A stretch of 64,000 nucleotides of DNA from the NCBI RefSeq assembly GCF_900232945.1, contig NZ_OCTU01000002.1, positions 124,001-188,000 of the forward strand. The letters run 5' to 3'. The stretch comes from Urinicoccus timonensis (GTDB lineage Bacteria; Bacillota; Clostridia; Tissierellales; Peptoniphilaceae). A program made the translations under genes and the position numbers. The notes under the pieces were generated by a model. The model did no database searches. It had not been told where the DNA came from and saw nothing but the letters and a program-made list of their open reading frames with translations. Shown one piece after another: positions 34,595 to 42,857 of this stretch (positions are counted from its first letter, which is position 1; each line of letters opens with the position of its first letter).

Positions 34595-35710
34595 ATGAAG
34601 TCAGTTCTCCACTTAATTAGCGGAGGCGATGCAGGAGGGGCGAAAACCCATCTCTATGCTTTGATGCAGGGACTCCAGGGCCGGGTGCAAACAAAGGTAA
34701 TTTGTTTTATCAAGGACACCTTTTACCGGCAGGGAAAGGAATTGGGCCTAGACATCGAAGTTGTAGAACAAAGGAGCCGCTTTGACATTCGTGTCATGAA
34801 AGAGGTCTCAAAAAAGGCGCGAGAAATGCACGCGGACATTCTCCATTGTCATGGGGCTCGTGCCAATTTTAATGCCCTTTTTTACAAGGGGGACCAAGTT
34901 CGGGTCACCACGATCCACAGCGACTACCTTTTAGATTTTAAGGACAATTTTTTTAAGGATAAGATTTTTACACCCTTAAATTCCTATGCCTTGAGAAAGT
35001 TTGACTACTATATTGCCGTTACCGAAAATTTTAAAAAGATGCTCATAGACCGGGGCTTTCCCAAGGACAGGATTTTTGTCATCTACAATGGGATTGACAT
35101 GTATAGCCAGGAAGAAAAGGTGGATCCCAAGAGCTTTTACCAAAGATATGGCCTGGAAGATAATAGCAAGTTTACCTTTGGTGTTGTGGCCCGTCTAGAT
35201 GCCAACAAGGACCAAAAGACCATGATTGAGGCCTTTCACAAGAGTGGCCTCAAGGGCAAGGCCCGGGTCTTGATTGCTGGTGATGGACCGGAAGGCCACC
35301 GGCTCAAGGAAAGGGTCAAGGACTATGGCCTGGAAGAGGATATCTTCTTTTTAGGGGGGATTCAAGACCCCTACTCCCTCTACCAAGCCATCGATGTCAA
35401 TGTCCTTTGTTCCTTAAGCGAAAGCTTTCCCTATGCCCTTTTAGAGGGGGCCAAGGAAAAGAAGACAGCCATTGCCAGTCGGATTGGGGGAATTCCCGAA
35501 ATGATCCGGCCGGGCCAAGACGGTTACTTATTTAACCCGGGAGATGCCCAAGCCTTAAAAGACATCCTGGTGACCTGTTATGAAAACCAGGACCGGGTAA
35601 AAGAAATGGGCCAAAGTTTCCACCAAAGGGTGGAAGAAAAATTTAGCGTCGCCTCTATGGCCAAGGTCCATGAGGAAATTTATGCTGAAATACTTAGGAG
35701 AGGAAAGTAA
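34595..35710 (+). CDS. Glycosyltransferase family 4 protein
   Basis: A 371-residue GT-B glycosyltransferase. The N-terminal domain has the donor-fold glycine-rich ISGGDAGGAKTHLY and DILHCHGARAN; the GT1 C-terminal domain has FGVVARLDANKDQKTMIEAF, LIAGDGPEGHRLKERV and the SESFPYALLEGAKEKKTAIASRIGGIPEMI block with the EX7E-type acidic residues. It probably adds a sugar during assembly of a lipid-linked surface polymer with the genes that follow. The specific donor and acceptor are unknown. Confidence 0.88.
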   Translation: MKSVLHLISGGDAGGAKTHLYALMQGLQGRVQTKVICFIKDTFYRQGKELGLDIEVVEQRSRFDIRVMKEVSKKAREMHADILHCHGARANFNALFYKGDQVRVTTIHSDYLLDFKDNFFKDKIFTPLNSYALRKFDYYIAVTENFKKMLIDRGFPKDRIFVIYNGIDMYSQEEKVDPKSFYQRYGLEDNSKFTFGVVARLDANKDQKTMIEAFHKSGLKGKARVLIAGDGPEGHRLKERVKDYGLEEDIFFLGGIQDPYSLYQAIDVNVLCSLSESFPYALLEGAKEKKTAIASRIGGIPEMIRPGQDGYLFNPGDAQALKDILVTCYENQDRVKEMGQSFHQRVEEKFSVASMAKVHEEIYAEILRRGK

Positions 35711-35713
35711 AGT

Positions 35714-36208
35714 TTGAAGATTATAGACCAAAAGGGCCGTCTGTTTGGCCTGATTAATATCATTGACCTCTTATTTATCTTGATTATTCTGTTTGCCATT
35801 GTTGGCGGGGTCAAAAAATACCAACATAAGATGCCAGTGGCTGAGGGGACCAAGGAAGGAACCGTAACCTTTATGGTAACCAATGTCCGGCAATTATCCA
35901 TTGACCAAATGGTCCTGGGAGACCAAATCTACCACTATGACAAGGGGGGCTTGGTTGGAAGTATTGAAGAGGTAAAGTCTGAACCCTATACCGACCGACT
36001 GGACTACCAAGGCCAATGGATTGAAGCTCCTGTTCCCGATAAATACCAAGCCTATCTCAAGGTCAAGGTGGACTATATTGAGTCCCAAGACGCCTATACT
36101 GTCGGGGGAGAAGCCATGCGGGTAGGAAGTGAATACCGGTTAAAGACCAAGAGAAACACCTTTTATGGAACCTGCATTGACATGTCAGTCCTCCACAAGG
36201 GAAACTAG
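35714..36208 (+). CDS. DUF4330-family membrane-anchored protein
   Basis: A 164-residue protein beginning at TTG 35714, with AGGAGAGG upstream. The family opening MKIIDQKGRLFGLINIIDL leads into one membrane helix (about 14-33) and an extracytoplasmic beta-rich domain. DUF4330 proteins typically sit in polysaccharide or S-layer polymer clusters next to CsaB and an O-antigen ligase, as here. Role unknown; a scaffold or export accessory is plausible. Confidence 0.82.
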   Translation: MKIIDQKGRLFGLINIIDLLFILIILFAIVGGVKKYQHKMPVAEGTKEGTVTFMVTNVRQLSIDQMVLGDQIYHYDKGGLVGSIEEVKSEPYTDRLDYQGQWIEAPVPDKYQAYLKVKVDYIESQDAYTVGGEAMRVGSEYRLKTKRNTFYGTCIDMSVLHKGN

Positions 36209-36223
36209 GAAGGAGGGTCAGAC

Positions 36224-36742
36224 ATGCTGAAAAACAGTGTGCTTGTCTACCGGATCCGGGCCCTTCTTGGATTTTTAAATGCCTATTATGAAAAATCAAT
36301 CTCTCAAAAGATTTTTTCCAAGCTGGGTCAGGGTCTTTCCCTAGTTTTAGGAGGGTCTTTCCTGGCTCGCTTGGGGAAAAAGTCCATGGATGGAGCCTAT
36401 GTTAACCAGGTTCTTTCTGGCCTTTACAGGGGCCTGGATCGGGGAGGGGAAAGGCTGACGAATTGGCGAAAATCTGCTAGGGGTCCCTCTCTTTTAGGGG
36501 CCTATGCCAGCCAATTTAAGGACCCCCTGGAAGGCCTTTGCGGCCTGGGCTGGACCTTGTTTTTCTGGTCCCTGGTTTTAGGAGTATTGAGACCTAGGAA
36601 GCTTTTGCTGGTTCTGGCCCTTTTGGGTCTTGGCCTGGCCTTGACCCAGACCTGGATTCGATTGGCCAGGGAATCTGTCCTGGCCCGGGGGCTTCTTTGG
36701 ACCAAGGACTTGATCTATGAGGAGGATGACCATGAAAAATAA
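36224..36742 (+). CDS. Membrane protein of unknown function in polymer operon
   Basis: A 172-residue protein whose first 100 residues are basic and amphipathic (KNSVLVYRIRALLGFLNAYYEKSI) and whose C-terminal third has two closely spaced helices (about 110-122 and 128-145). The GLGWTLFFWSLVLGVLRPRKLLL turn is positively charged, placing the loop inside. GGAGGG precedes the ATG. It overlaps the ligase-like gene by 11 nt, so the two products are probably made together and may interact. I recognise no family. Confidence 0.7.
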   Translation: MLKNSVLVYRIRALLGFLNAYYEKSISQKIFSKLGQGLSLVLGGSFLARLGKKSMDGAYVNQVLSGLYRGLDRGGERLTNWRKSARGPSLLGAYASQFKDPLEGLCGLGWTLFFWSLVLGVLRPRKLLLVLALLGLGLALTQTWIRLARESVLARGLLWTKDLIYEEDDHEK

Positions 36743-38042
36743 AGTCCTGGTCAACGGCCTAGTGGCCCTGGTCTTTGTTCTTTTGGCCCTTCTCACCCGG
36801 CAATCCCTAGCCTTTGTTGCCATCTTGGGCCTGGTTTTTGTCCTGGGGAGTTTTTTCCACCCCCTGGCAGCCCTGGCCCTGGTGATTTTTTCCTACGGTT
36901 TTTTGCCCGACTTGGCCAGCCTGGTCTTGATTTTGGGCTACGGCCTTTTACTGGTGGTCTTTTCTTTCTTTCGGAGGGAAATCCATCTGACCTATGACTC
37001 CAGTCATGCCATGGTCTATCTTTGGATGGTCCTCTTGCTGGTGGCTACTCTTACCAGCAGCCTGGTCCAGGGAAGCCTAAGAGACCTGGCCATCCATACT
37101 GGAGGCTTTTTACTCTTTCTAACCATGGTATCCCTGGTGGAAAGTAAGAGGGATGTCTACATCCTCTTATTTGCCCTGGTGGCCGGGATGGGGATTCTCT
37201 CTCTTTACGGAGTCAGCCAGATTTTTACTGGGGCGGAATTATCCAAGGACTGGGTGGATGTGGAAAATAATCCCAATGTCCGGGTCCGGGTCTATTCTCT
37301 TTTCGGCAACCCCAATGTCTTTGCCGAATACCTGGTTATGGTCCTTCCCCTGGCCCTGGGCCTTACCTGGTCGGCCAAGAAGGACAAGACCAAGATTTTT
37401 TACGGGGGAATCTTTCTTTTGGCCTGTATTTCTCTCTTCTTTACCCTGAGTCGGGGAGGCCTTTTAGGCTTCATAGCTGGCCTGGCCCTCTTTTTCTTCC
37501 TGGTAAAGAAAAGACTCTTTCTCTTGGGCATTCCAGGCCTGGCTGCCTTGGTCTACCTGGCTCCCCAGGGTTTTATCAACCGGATCCAGAGCATTCGCAA
37601 CCTCCAAGACACTTCCACAGTCTACCGACTGACCATTTGGAAGTCCAGCTTGGACATCATTAAGGACCACCCCTGGGGCTTGGGCCTAGGCCACCTGCCC
37701 TTTAAGGCCATGTATGAAAACTACAACCAGATCTATCCCACCTTCCATGCCCACAATACCTACTTGGAATTGACGGCGGAGATGAGCCTTTTCGGCCTCT
37801 TAGTTTTTCTGGTCTTTATGACAGTGGTTTTCTTCCAGGCCCACAAGTATTTAATTAAATCAAACGACAGACAAATAAGGATCTTAGGAGCAGCTGCCTT
37901 GGCTGGATTGTTTGGGATTTTTGTCCACGGTATTTTCGAAAATATCTTCTATCTGACAAAAATCACCCTGACGGTTTGGCTCTTGATTGCTATTATTTAT
38001 AGCCTAATCAAAGTAGAAAGAAAGGAGGAAGCCTATGACTAA
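36732..38042 (+). CDS. O-antigen ligase / Wzy-like polymerase
   Basis: A 436-residue polytopic membrane protein with about ten to eleven helices and a large extracytoplasmic loop near residues 285-345. There the Wzy_C signature is seen (STVYRLTIWKSSLDIIKDHPWGLGLG, then FHAHNTYLELTAEMSLFG). Such enzymes polymerise sugar repeats or ligate them to a carrier. I start it at 36732 where GAGGAGG precedes the ATG. It lies between DUF4330 and CsaB genes, pointing to a secondary cell-wall polymer rather than lipopolysaccharide. Confidence 0.85.
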   Translation: MKNKVLVNGLVALVFVLLALLTRQSLAFVAILGLVFVLGSFFHPLAALALVIFSYGFLPDLASLVLILGYGLLLVVFSFFRREIHLTYDSSHAMVYLWMVLLLVATLTSSLVQGSLRDLAIHTGGFLLFLTMVSLVESKRDVYILLFALVAGMGILSLYGVSQIFTGAELSKDWVDVENNPNVRVRVYSLFGNPNVFAEYLVMVLPLALGLTWSAKKDKTKIFYGGIFLLACISLFFTLSRGGLLGFIAGLALFFFLVKKRLFLLGIPGLAALVYLAPQGFINRIQSIRNLQDTSTVYRLTIWKSSLDIIKDHPWGLGLGHLPFKAMYENYNQIYPTFHAHNTYLELTAEMSLFGLLVFLVFMTVVFFQAHKYLIKSNDRQIRILGAAALAGLFGIFVHGIFENIFYLTKITLTVWLLIAIIYSLIKVERKEEAYD

Positions 38043-39129
38043 ACTCCTTTTTAGCGGATATTACGGCTTTGACAACAGTGGAGATGATGCCATCTTAGAG
38101 GCCATCTTAAAGGATGTCCGAGCCGATGAAAAATTCGATATTACCGTCATGTCCAACAACCCAAAAAAAACCAGCCGCCACTACAAGGTCAAGGCTGTAG
38201 ACCGTTTTTACTTAAAAGACGTCTTTGGGTCCATTAAAAATTGCGACATCTTAATTTCCGGTGGAGGGTCTCTTTTACAGGATGTTACCTCTACCCGGAG
38301 TCTCTACTACTACCTGGGCTTGATTGTCCTGGCCAAGTTCTTTAAAAAGAAGGTCTACCTCTTGGCCAATGGCATTGGCCCCATTAAGTCATCCTTTAAC
38401 CGTTGGCTGACAGCCCGAGTCTTAAACCGGGTGGACATGATTACCCTTAGGGACCAAATGTCCTATGACTTTGTCCAGGAAATCGGAGTCCACAAGCCCA
38501 AGATCAAGGTGACAGCCGACCCGGTCTACAAGCTCAACCCCATCCAGGGGTCCCAAAGGCAAGACCTCTTCCGTCACCTGGGCATCGACCCAGACCTGGG
38601 CTATATTGGTCTAGCCCTTAGGGATTGGCCCCAACCTCAGGACTTGAAGGACCGCTTCCAAGACCTCATGACCAGTCTCTTGGACCGGGGCCACCATCTC
38701 CTGCTCTTGCCACTTTTCTATCCCAATGATGCGGACTATTTTAAGGAATTGATGGAGGGGCTGGACCCAGACCAGCTGAGCCGGGTAAAATTAATCGACG
38801 AAAAGATTTCTGTGGCCCAAATGCTGGCCTGTGTGGACTGCCTCAAGGCCTTTATCCCCATGCGGCTCCACGGCCTGATCTATGGAATTTCCAGGACCAT
38901 TCCCACTGTCCCCATTAGCTACGACCCCAAGGTGGACGGCCTGGCCAAGGACCTGGACATGAAAGCCTGCTTCCATATTGACGATTTTAAGGTGGAAGAT
39001 GTGGTAAGAGAAGTAGAAGGGGTTATAAACAACCAAGAAGTTGTGGACTTTTTGCAGGAAAAGAAAAAGATCTTGCAGGAAAAGACAGACGAGAACCGGC
39101 AGATACTAGAAGAATTATTGGAGGAATAA
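38035..39129 (+). CDS. csaB: Polysaccharide pyruvyl transferase CsaB
   Basis: A 364-residue member of the polysaccharide pyruvyl transferase family. It has the YYGFDNSGDDAILEAIL opening typical of CsaB, LISGGGSLLQDVTSTRSLYYYL, ANGIGPIKS and IPMRLHGLIYG. CsaB adds ketal pyruvate to the secondary cell-wall polymer, which then anchors SLH-domain S-layer proteins. It overlaps the ligase-like gene by 8 nt and is followed by tagA after one base. Presence of CsaB implies SLH-anchored surface proteins elsewhere in the genome. Confidence 0.93.
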   Translation: MTKLLFSGYYGFDNSGDDAILEAILKDVRADEKFDITVMSNNPKKTSRHYKVKAVDRFYLKDVFGSIKNCDILISGGGSLLQDVTSTRSLYYYLGLIVLAKFFKKKVYLLANGIGPIKSSFNRWLTARVLNRVDMITLRDQMSYDFVQEIGVHKPKIKVTADPVYKLNPIQGSQRQDLFRHLGIDPDLGYIGLALRDWPQPQDLKDRFQDLMTSLLDRGHHLLLLPLFYPNDADYFKELMEGLDPDQLSRVKLIDEKISVAQMLACVDCLKAFIPMRLHGLIYGISRTIPTVPISYDPKVDGLAKDLDMKACFHIDDFKVEDVVREVEGVINNQEVVDFLQEKKKILQEKTDENRQILEELLEE

Positions 39130-39130
39130 G

Positions 39131-39925
39131 ATGGAAGTTTCCTTTTTTGGAAGCCGGGTCCAGGCCCTCAGTATGGACCAGGTAGACTCCTACCTGGAGG
39201 AGGCCTTGGCCCAAGGGAAGAAAACGAGAATCTACACCCCAAATACAGAAATTGTCATGGAGGCCAAGGACAAGGCCTGGATCCGGGACCTCTTAAATTC
39301 CGGAGACCTCAGGCTAGCTGATGGCATTGGCTTGGTTATGGGGGCCAAGATAAATAAAATTCCCTTGGAAGAAAGGGTTACAGGCTTTGATGTCAGTATC
39401 CATCTTTTGCAAATAGCCCAAAGGGAGGGCTACAAGGTCTACTTCCTGGGAGCCAAAAAGGGCATTGCCCAAAGGGCTGCTCAAGAGATGGAAGAGGACT
39501 ATCCCGGCCTAGTGGTGGTGGGAAGCCACCATGGCTACTATGAAAAAAGCTCTCTGGACCAAGACTTGACCCAGGATGAGGAAGAAATTATTGAAGAAAT
39601 TCAAAGGCTCCAAGCAGATATCGTCTTTGTGGGCCTAGGCTTTCCCGTCCAGGAGGTCTTTATCCACAAGGCCAGTCAAAGACTGGACCGGGGGGTTTGG
39701 ATTGGCAATGGAGGGGTCTTGGATATCCTGGCCAAGGAACAAAAACGAGCCCCGGAAATTTTTATCCGCCTCCACCTAGAGTGGTTCTACCGGCTGATAA
39801 AAAACCCCAGTCGCTGGAAAAGGCAACTGGCCATACCCAAGTTTTTAATCCAGGTAATAACAAAGAAGAATGCAGTAAAAATTGTTCGGGAGGATTTCAA
39901 TGAAAATGAATCAAAAGGTAATTGA
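39131..39925 (+). CDS. tagA: WecG/TagA/CpsF-family glycosyltransferase
   Basis: A 264-residue GT26-family enzyme; in teichoic-acid synthesis TagA adds N-acetylmannosamine to the undecaprenyl-linked sugar. Conserved blocks are YTPNTEIVMEAKDKAW, LRLADGIGLVMGAKI, ERVTGFDVSIHLL, VYFLGAKKGIA and IVFVGLGFPVQEVFI. GGAGGAATAAG stands before the ATG. It ends the polymer operon, overlapping the transketolase start by 26 nt. Confidence 0.92.
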   Translation: MEVSFFGSRVQALSMDQVDSYLEEALAQGKKTRIYTPNTEIVMEAKDKAWIRDLLNSGDLRLADGIGLVMGAKINKIPLEERVTGFDVSIHLLQIAQREGYKVYFLGAKKGIAQRAAQEMEEDYPGLVVVGSHHGYYEKSSLDQDLTQDEEEIIEEIQRLQADIVFVGLGFPVQEVFIHKASQRLDRGVWIGNGGVLDILAKEQKRAPEIFIRLHLEWFYRLIKNPSRWKRQLAIPKFLIQVITKKNAVKIVREDFNENESKGN

Positions 39926-41876
39926 TACGGTTCGAATGTTGAGTGTGGATGCCATTGAAAAGGCCAATTCCGGCCACCCGGGGCTTCCTCTGGGAGCAGC
40001 CCCCATGGCCTATACCTGCTGGTCTGACTTTTTACATATCAGCCCCAAAAATCCCAACTGGCCCAACCGGGACCGCTTTGTCCTGTCTGCCGGTCATGGG
40101 TCCGCCTTGCTCTACAGCCTGCTCCACCTCTTTGGCTTTGACCTGAGCCTGGAGGACTTAAAAAACTTCCGCCAACTGGGGTCCAAGACACCGGGCCATC
40201 CAGAATATGGCCACACCCAGGGAGTGGAAGTGACAACAGGCCCCTTGGGTTCAGGAATTTCCATGGCTGTGGGCCTGGCCCTGGGAGAAAGATACCTGGG
40301 AGCTGTCTACAACAAGGAAGACATCAAACTCATTGACCACTATACCTATGTCCTATGTGGGGATGGAGACTTAATGGAGGGCATCAGCAATGAAGCCGCT
40401 TCCTTTGCCGGAACTCAAAAATTAGACAAGCTCATTGTCCTTTACGACTCCAATGCCATCACCATCGAGGGCTCTACAGATATTGCCTTTACAGAAGATG
40501 CAGCTGGCCGCTACCGGGCCCTGGGCTGGTCCGTTTCCAAGGTAGAAGACGGCAACGATACAGAAGCCATCCGGGCAGCCATTGCCAAGGCCAAGGAAGA
40601 AAAGGGACCCAGCTTTATTGAAATTAAGACCAAGATTGGCTACGGCAGTCCCAAGGAAGATTCTGCCAAGGCCCATGGGGAACCCCTGGGAGCGGAAGGT
40701 CTTGAAAAAACCCGGGCCTTCTACCACATGGAAGGCCAAGAGGCCTTTAGCGTTGCTCCGGAAGTCTACCAGGCCCAAGAAGAAATTATTGCCAAGAAAA
40801 ATGCAGACTACGACCAATGGCTTGACCTCTGTAAGACCTACCAAGAAAAATATCCAGAGGACTATGCCGCTTTAGAAAAAGTTTGGTCCGGAGACTTGGA
40901 CCTGGACTTTTTGGAAAAGGACGACTTTTGGACGGCCCAAGGCGACAAGGCGACCCGGGCATCTTCCGGTATGATCTTAAACCGGATTGCCAAGGAAGTG
41001 CCTCACTTCCTGGGAGGGTCTGCAGACCTGGCTCCTTCCAACAAGACCTTTATTGATGGGGAAGGCTACATGAGCCCCACAAGTCCTCAAAACCGCAACA
41101 TTGGCTTCGGTATCCGGGAACATGCCATGGGGGCCATTGTCAATGGCCTGTCCGTCTATGGAGGCCTTAGGGCCTATGGGGCCACCTTCCTGGTTTTCTC
41201 TGACTACCTGAAACCCCAACTTCGTCTGGCAGCCCTTATGGGTATCCCCTCCACCTTTATCTTTACCCATGACTCCATTGGGGTAGGAGAAGATGGACCC
41301 ACCCACCAACCCATTGACCAACTGGCCATGTTAAGAGCCATTCCAAACTTTATTACCTTCCGGCCTGCCGATACCACAGAAGTGGCAGCAGCTTGGGCTT
41401 GTGCCTTGAAGCTAACCAAGACTCCTGTGGCCCTGGCTCTCAGTCGACAAACCTGTCCCGAATTAAAAGAAACCAGCCGGGAGGCCATGAAGGGTGGTTA
41501 TGTCCTCTTAAAAGAAGAAGGAAACTTAGACCTCATCCTTTTAGCCTCAGGATCTGAAGTGGCCTTGAGTCTAGAAGTGGCCCAAGAATTGAAACAAGAA
41601 GGCCTGGGAGTCCGGGTGGTTTCCATGCCATCCTGGGAAGTTTTTGAAGCCCAATCCTCCGACTACCGTAAGGAAGTCCTGCCGGAAAGTGCTGAAAAAC
41701 GGGTGTCCATTGAAGCTGGATCCACCATGGGCTGGGCCAAGTTTACTGGCTTCCAAGGCATGAACATCGGTATTGACGAATTCGGCGCTTCAGGCCCTGG
41801 CAAGGAAGTCTTTAGCTACTTCAAGATGACCAAGGAAGATATTTTAAAAGAAATTCATGACTATTTAGGAAGATAA
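39900..41876 (+). CDS. tkt: Transketolase
   Basis: A 658-residue thiamine-diphosphate enzyme of the pentose phosphate pathway. It has DAIEKANSGHPGLPLGAAPMAY, the TPP-binding GDGDLMEGISNEA, HSIGVGEDGPTHQP and FRPADTTEVAAAW, and a C-terminal domain with SIEAGSTMGWAKF. GGGAGG lies 6 bases before ATG 39900, inside the tagA end; a longer frame lacks a ribosome site. It depends on TPP, whose supply is controlled by the riboswitch operon at the left edge. A terminator follows directly. Confidence 0.96.
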   Translation: MKMNQKVIDTVRMLSVDAIEKANSGHPGLPLGAAPMAYTCWSDFLHISPKNPNWPNRDRFVLSAGHGSALLYSLLHLFGFDLSLEDLKNFRQLGSKTPGHPEYGHTQGVEVTTGPLGSGISMAVGLALGERYLGAVYNKEDIKLIDHYTYVLCGDGDLMEGISNEAASFAGTQKLDKLIVLYDSNAITIEGSTDIAFTEDAAGRYRALGWSVSKVEDGNDTEAIRAAIAKAKEEKGPSFIEIKTKIGYGSPKEDSAKAHGEPLGAEGLEKTRAFYHMEGQEAFSVAPEVYQAQEEIIAKKNADYDQWLDLCKTYQEKYPEDYAALEKVWSGDLDLDFLEKDDFWTAQGDKATRASSGMILNRIAKEVPHFLGGSADLAPSNKTFIDGEGYMSPTSPQNRNIGFGIREHAMGAIVNGLSVYGGLRAYGATFLVFSDYLKPQLRLAALMGIPSTFIFTHDSIGVGEDGPTHQPIDQLAMLRAIPNFITFRPADTTEVAAAWACALKLTKTPVALALSRQTCPELKETSREAMKGGYVLLKEEGNLDLILLASGSEVALSLEVAQELKQEGLGVRVVSMPSWEVFEAQSSDYRKEVLPESAEKRVSIEAGSTMGWAKFTGFQGMNIGIDEFGASGPGKEVFSYFKMTKEDILKEIHDYLGR

Positions 41877-41915
41877 GAAAAACCAGGCCCCTAAAATGGG
41901 AAGCCTGGTTTTTTC
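41877..41915 (+). terminator. Terminator of transketolase operon
   Basis: AACCAGGC and GCCTGGTT pair with a loop between them and a T run follows. Confidence 0.88.
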
Positions 41916-41928
41916 TTATCTGCAAAGA

Positions 41929-42120
41929 TTAAAGTTCTTCTTCATTGTCTTGGACAGAATGATCAATTTTTCGACTCAAAAGAGTGATAATGCAAGCTAC
42001 AACAAGGTAAGAAAGCCATCTTTGCCATCCATTGAGATGGGGCGTAAGAAAGGTTACATTGAGCCAAATCAATAAAATGGACACAAGAACATTGATAGTG
42101 GTGGCAAGATTTTTAGTCAT
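41929..42120 (-). CDS. Small two-helix membrane protein, unknown
   Basis: A 63-residue protein with two hydrophobic helices (about residues 5-24 and 33-47) and an acidic tail (IDHSVQDNEEEL). The start ATG at 42120 has AGGTGA five bases upstream. It lies between transketolase and nrdG and is monocistronic. No family is recognised; the acidic C-terminus would lie in the cytoplasm if the helices form a hairpin. Confidence 0.5.
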   Translation of the reverse strand: MTKNLATTINVLVSILLIWLNVTFLTPHLNGWQRWLSYLVVACIITLLSRKIDHSVQDNEEEL

Positions 42121-42310
42121 ACTGATCACCTAAAGATATTTTCATTTGATGCTCCTTTAATTTTTTCCTTAAATAAGAAAAGAGATAGTCCTAAAAACTT
42201 CGATCAAAGTTTGATTTAAGTATACAACTAAAAAAGAAAAAAACAAGTTCATAAGGTAAACTATTTTCATGGTGGTTTAAATTCCCCTATAAAAGCAAAA
42301 TGTCAGTAAA

Positions 42311-42362
42311 AATAAGACAGTAGTTAAGAAATCTCCACTCTTAACTGCTGTCTTGTTTTTTA
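42311..42362. terminator. Terminator after nrdG
   Basis: AAGACAGTAGTTAAGA pairs with TCTTAACTGCTGTCTT (one mismatch), T-rich on both sides. On the minus strand it directly follows the nrdG stop. Confidence 0.8.
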
Positions 42363-42857
42363 TTCTTCTTCCCATAGAAAAATTTCACTGGACCCAAGGC
42401 TTTTTTTCAGGTCAATAATCCTTTGGTTGGAGGACCCACGAAAGCGGAGACTTAGGTCTTTTTTCTCCCGGATAAAGGGCCCGTCTACTAAGACATGGCA
42501 AAGGGAAAGCAGGGTCCGGGCCTGGGGGTCTTGGACCAGGTCCTCGTAGAGAAAGCCCGAGTAGATCCAAATTTCCTTGTCCACTTCTTGCTTGATTTCT
42601 TCCAAGAGCCGGCTTAGGGCCTGGCAGTGCTCAAAGGGTTCCCCTCCTAAAATGGTCAGGCCTTGGACCAGGTCGTCTTGGAGGTAGGAAAGCAGGGTCC
42701 GGGTCTCCTGGTCTGTCCAGGGGTCTCCGGCCTGGAAGTCCTGGTAGTCTAGATTAAAGCAGTCGGGGCAATGGTGGCGGCAACCGGTGACAAAGATGGA
42801 AGTCCGGATGCCGGGGCCATTGGCCACATCGTACTGGCGAATTTGTCCGTAGCGCAT
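42360..42857 (-). CDS. nrdG: Anaerobic ribonucleotide reductase activating protein
   Basis: A 165-residue radical SAM enzyme that installs the glycyl radical on NrdD. The Fe-S motif CxxxCxxC is in TGCRHHCPDCFN (about residues 30-38), preceded by ANGPGIRTSIFVTG; GGEPFEH binds S-adenosylmethionine. Its ATG shares one base with the nrdD stop (TGATG), a coupled arrangement. It requires anaerobic conditions. Confidence 0.95.
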   Translation of the reverse strand: MRYGQIRQYDVANGPGIRTSIFVTGCRHHCPDCFNLDYQDFQAGDPWTDQETRTLLSYLQDDLVQGLTILGGEPFEHCQALSRLLEEIKQEVDKEIWIYSGFLYEDLVQDPQARTLLSLCHVLVDGPFIREKKDLSLRFRGSSNQRIIDLKKSLGSSEIFLWEEE

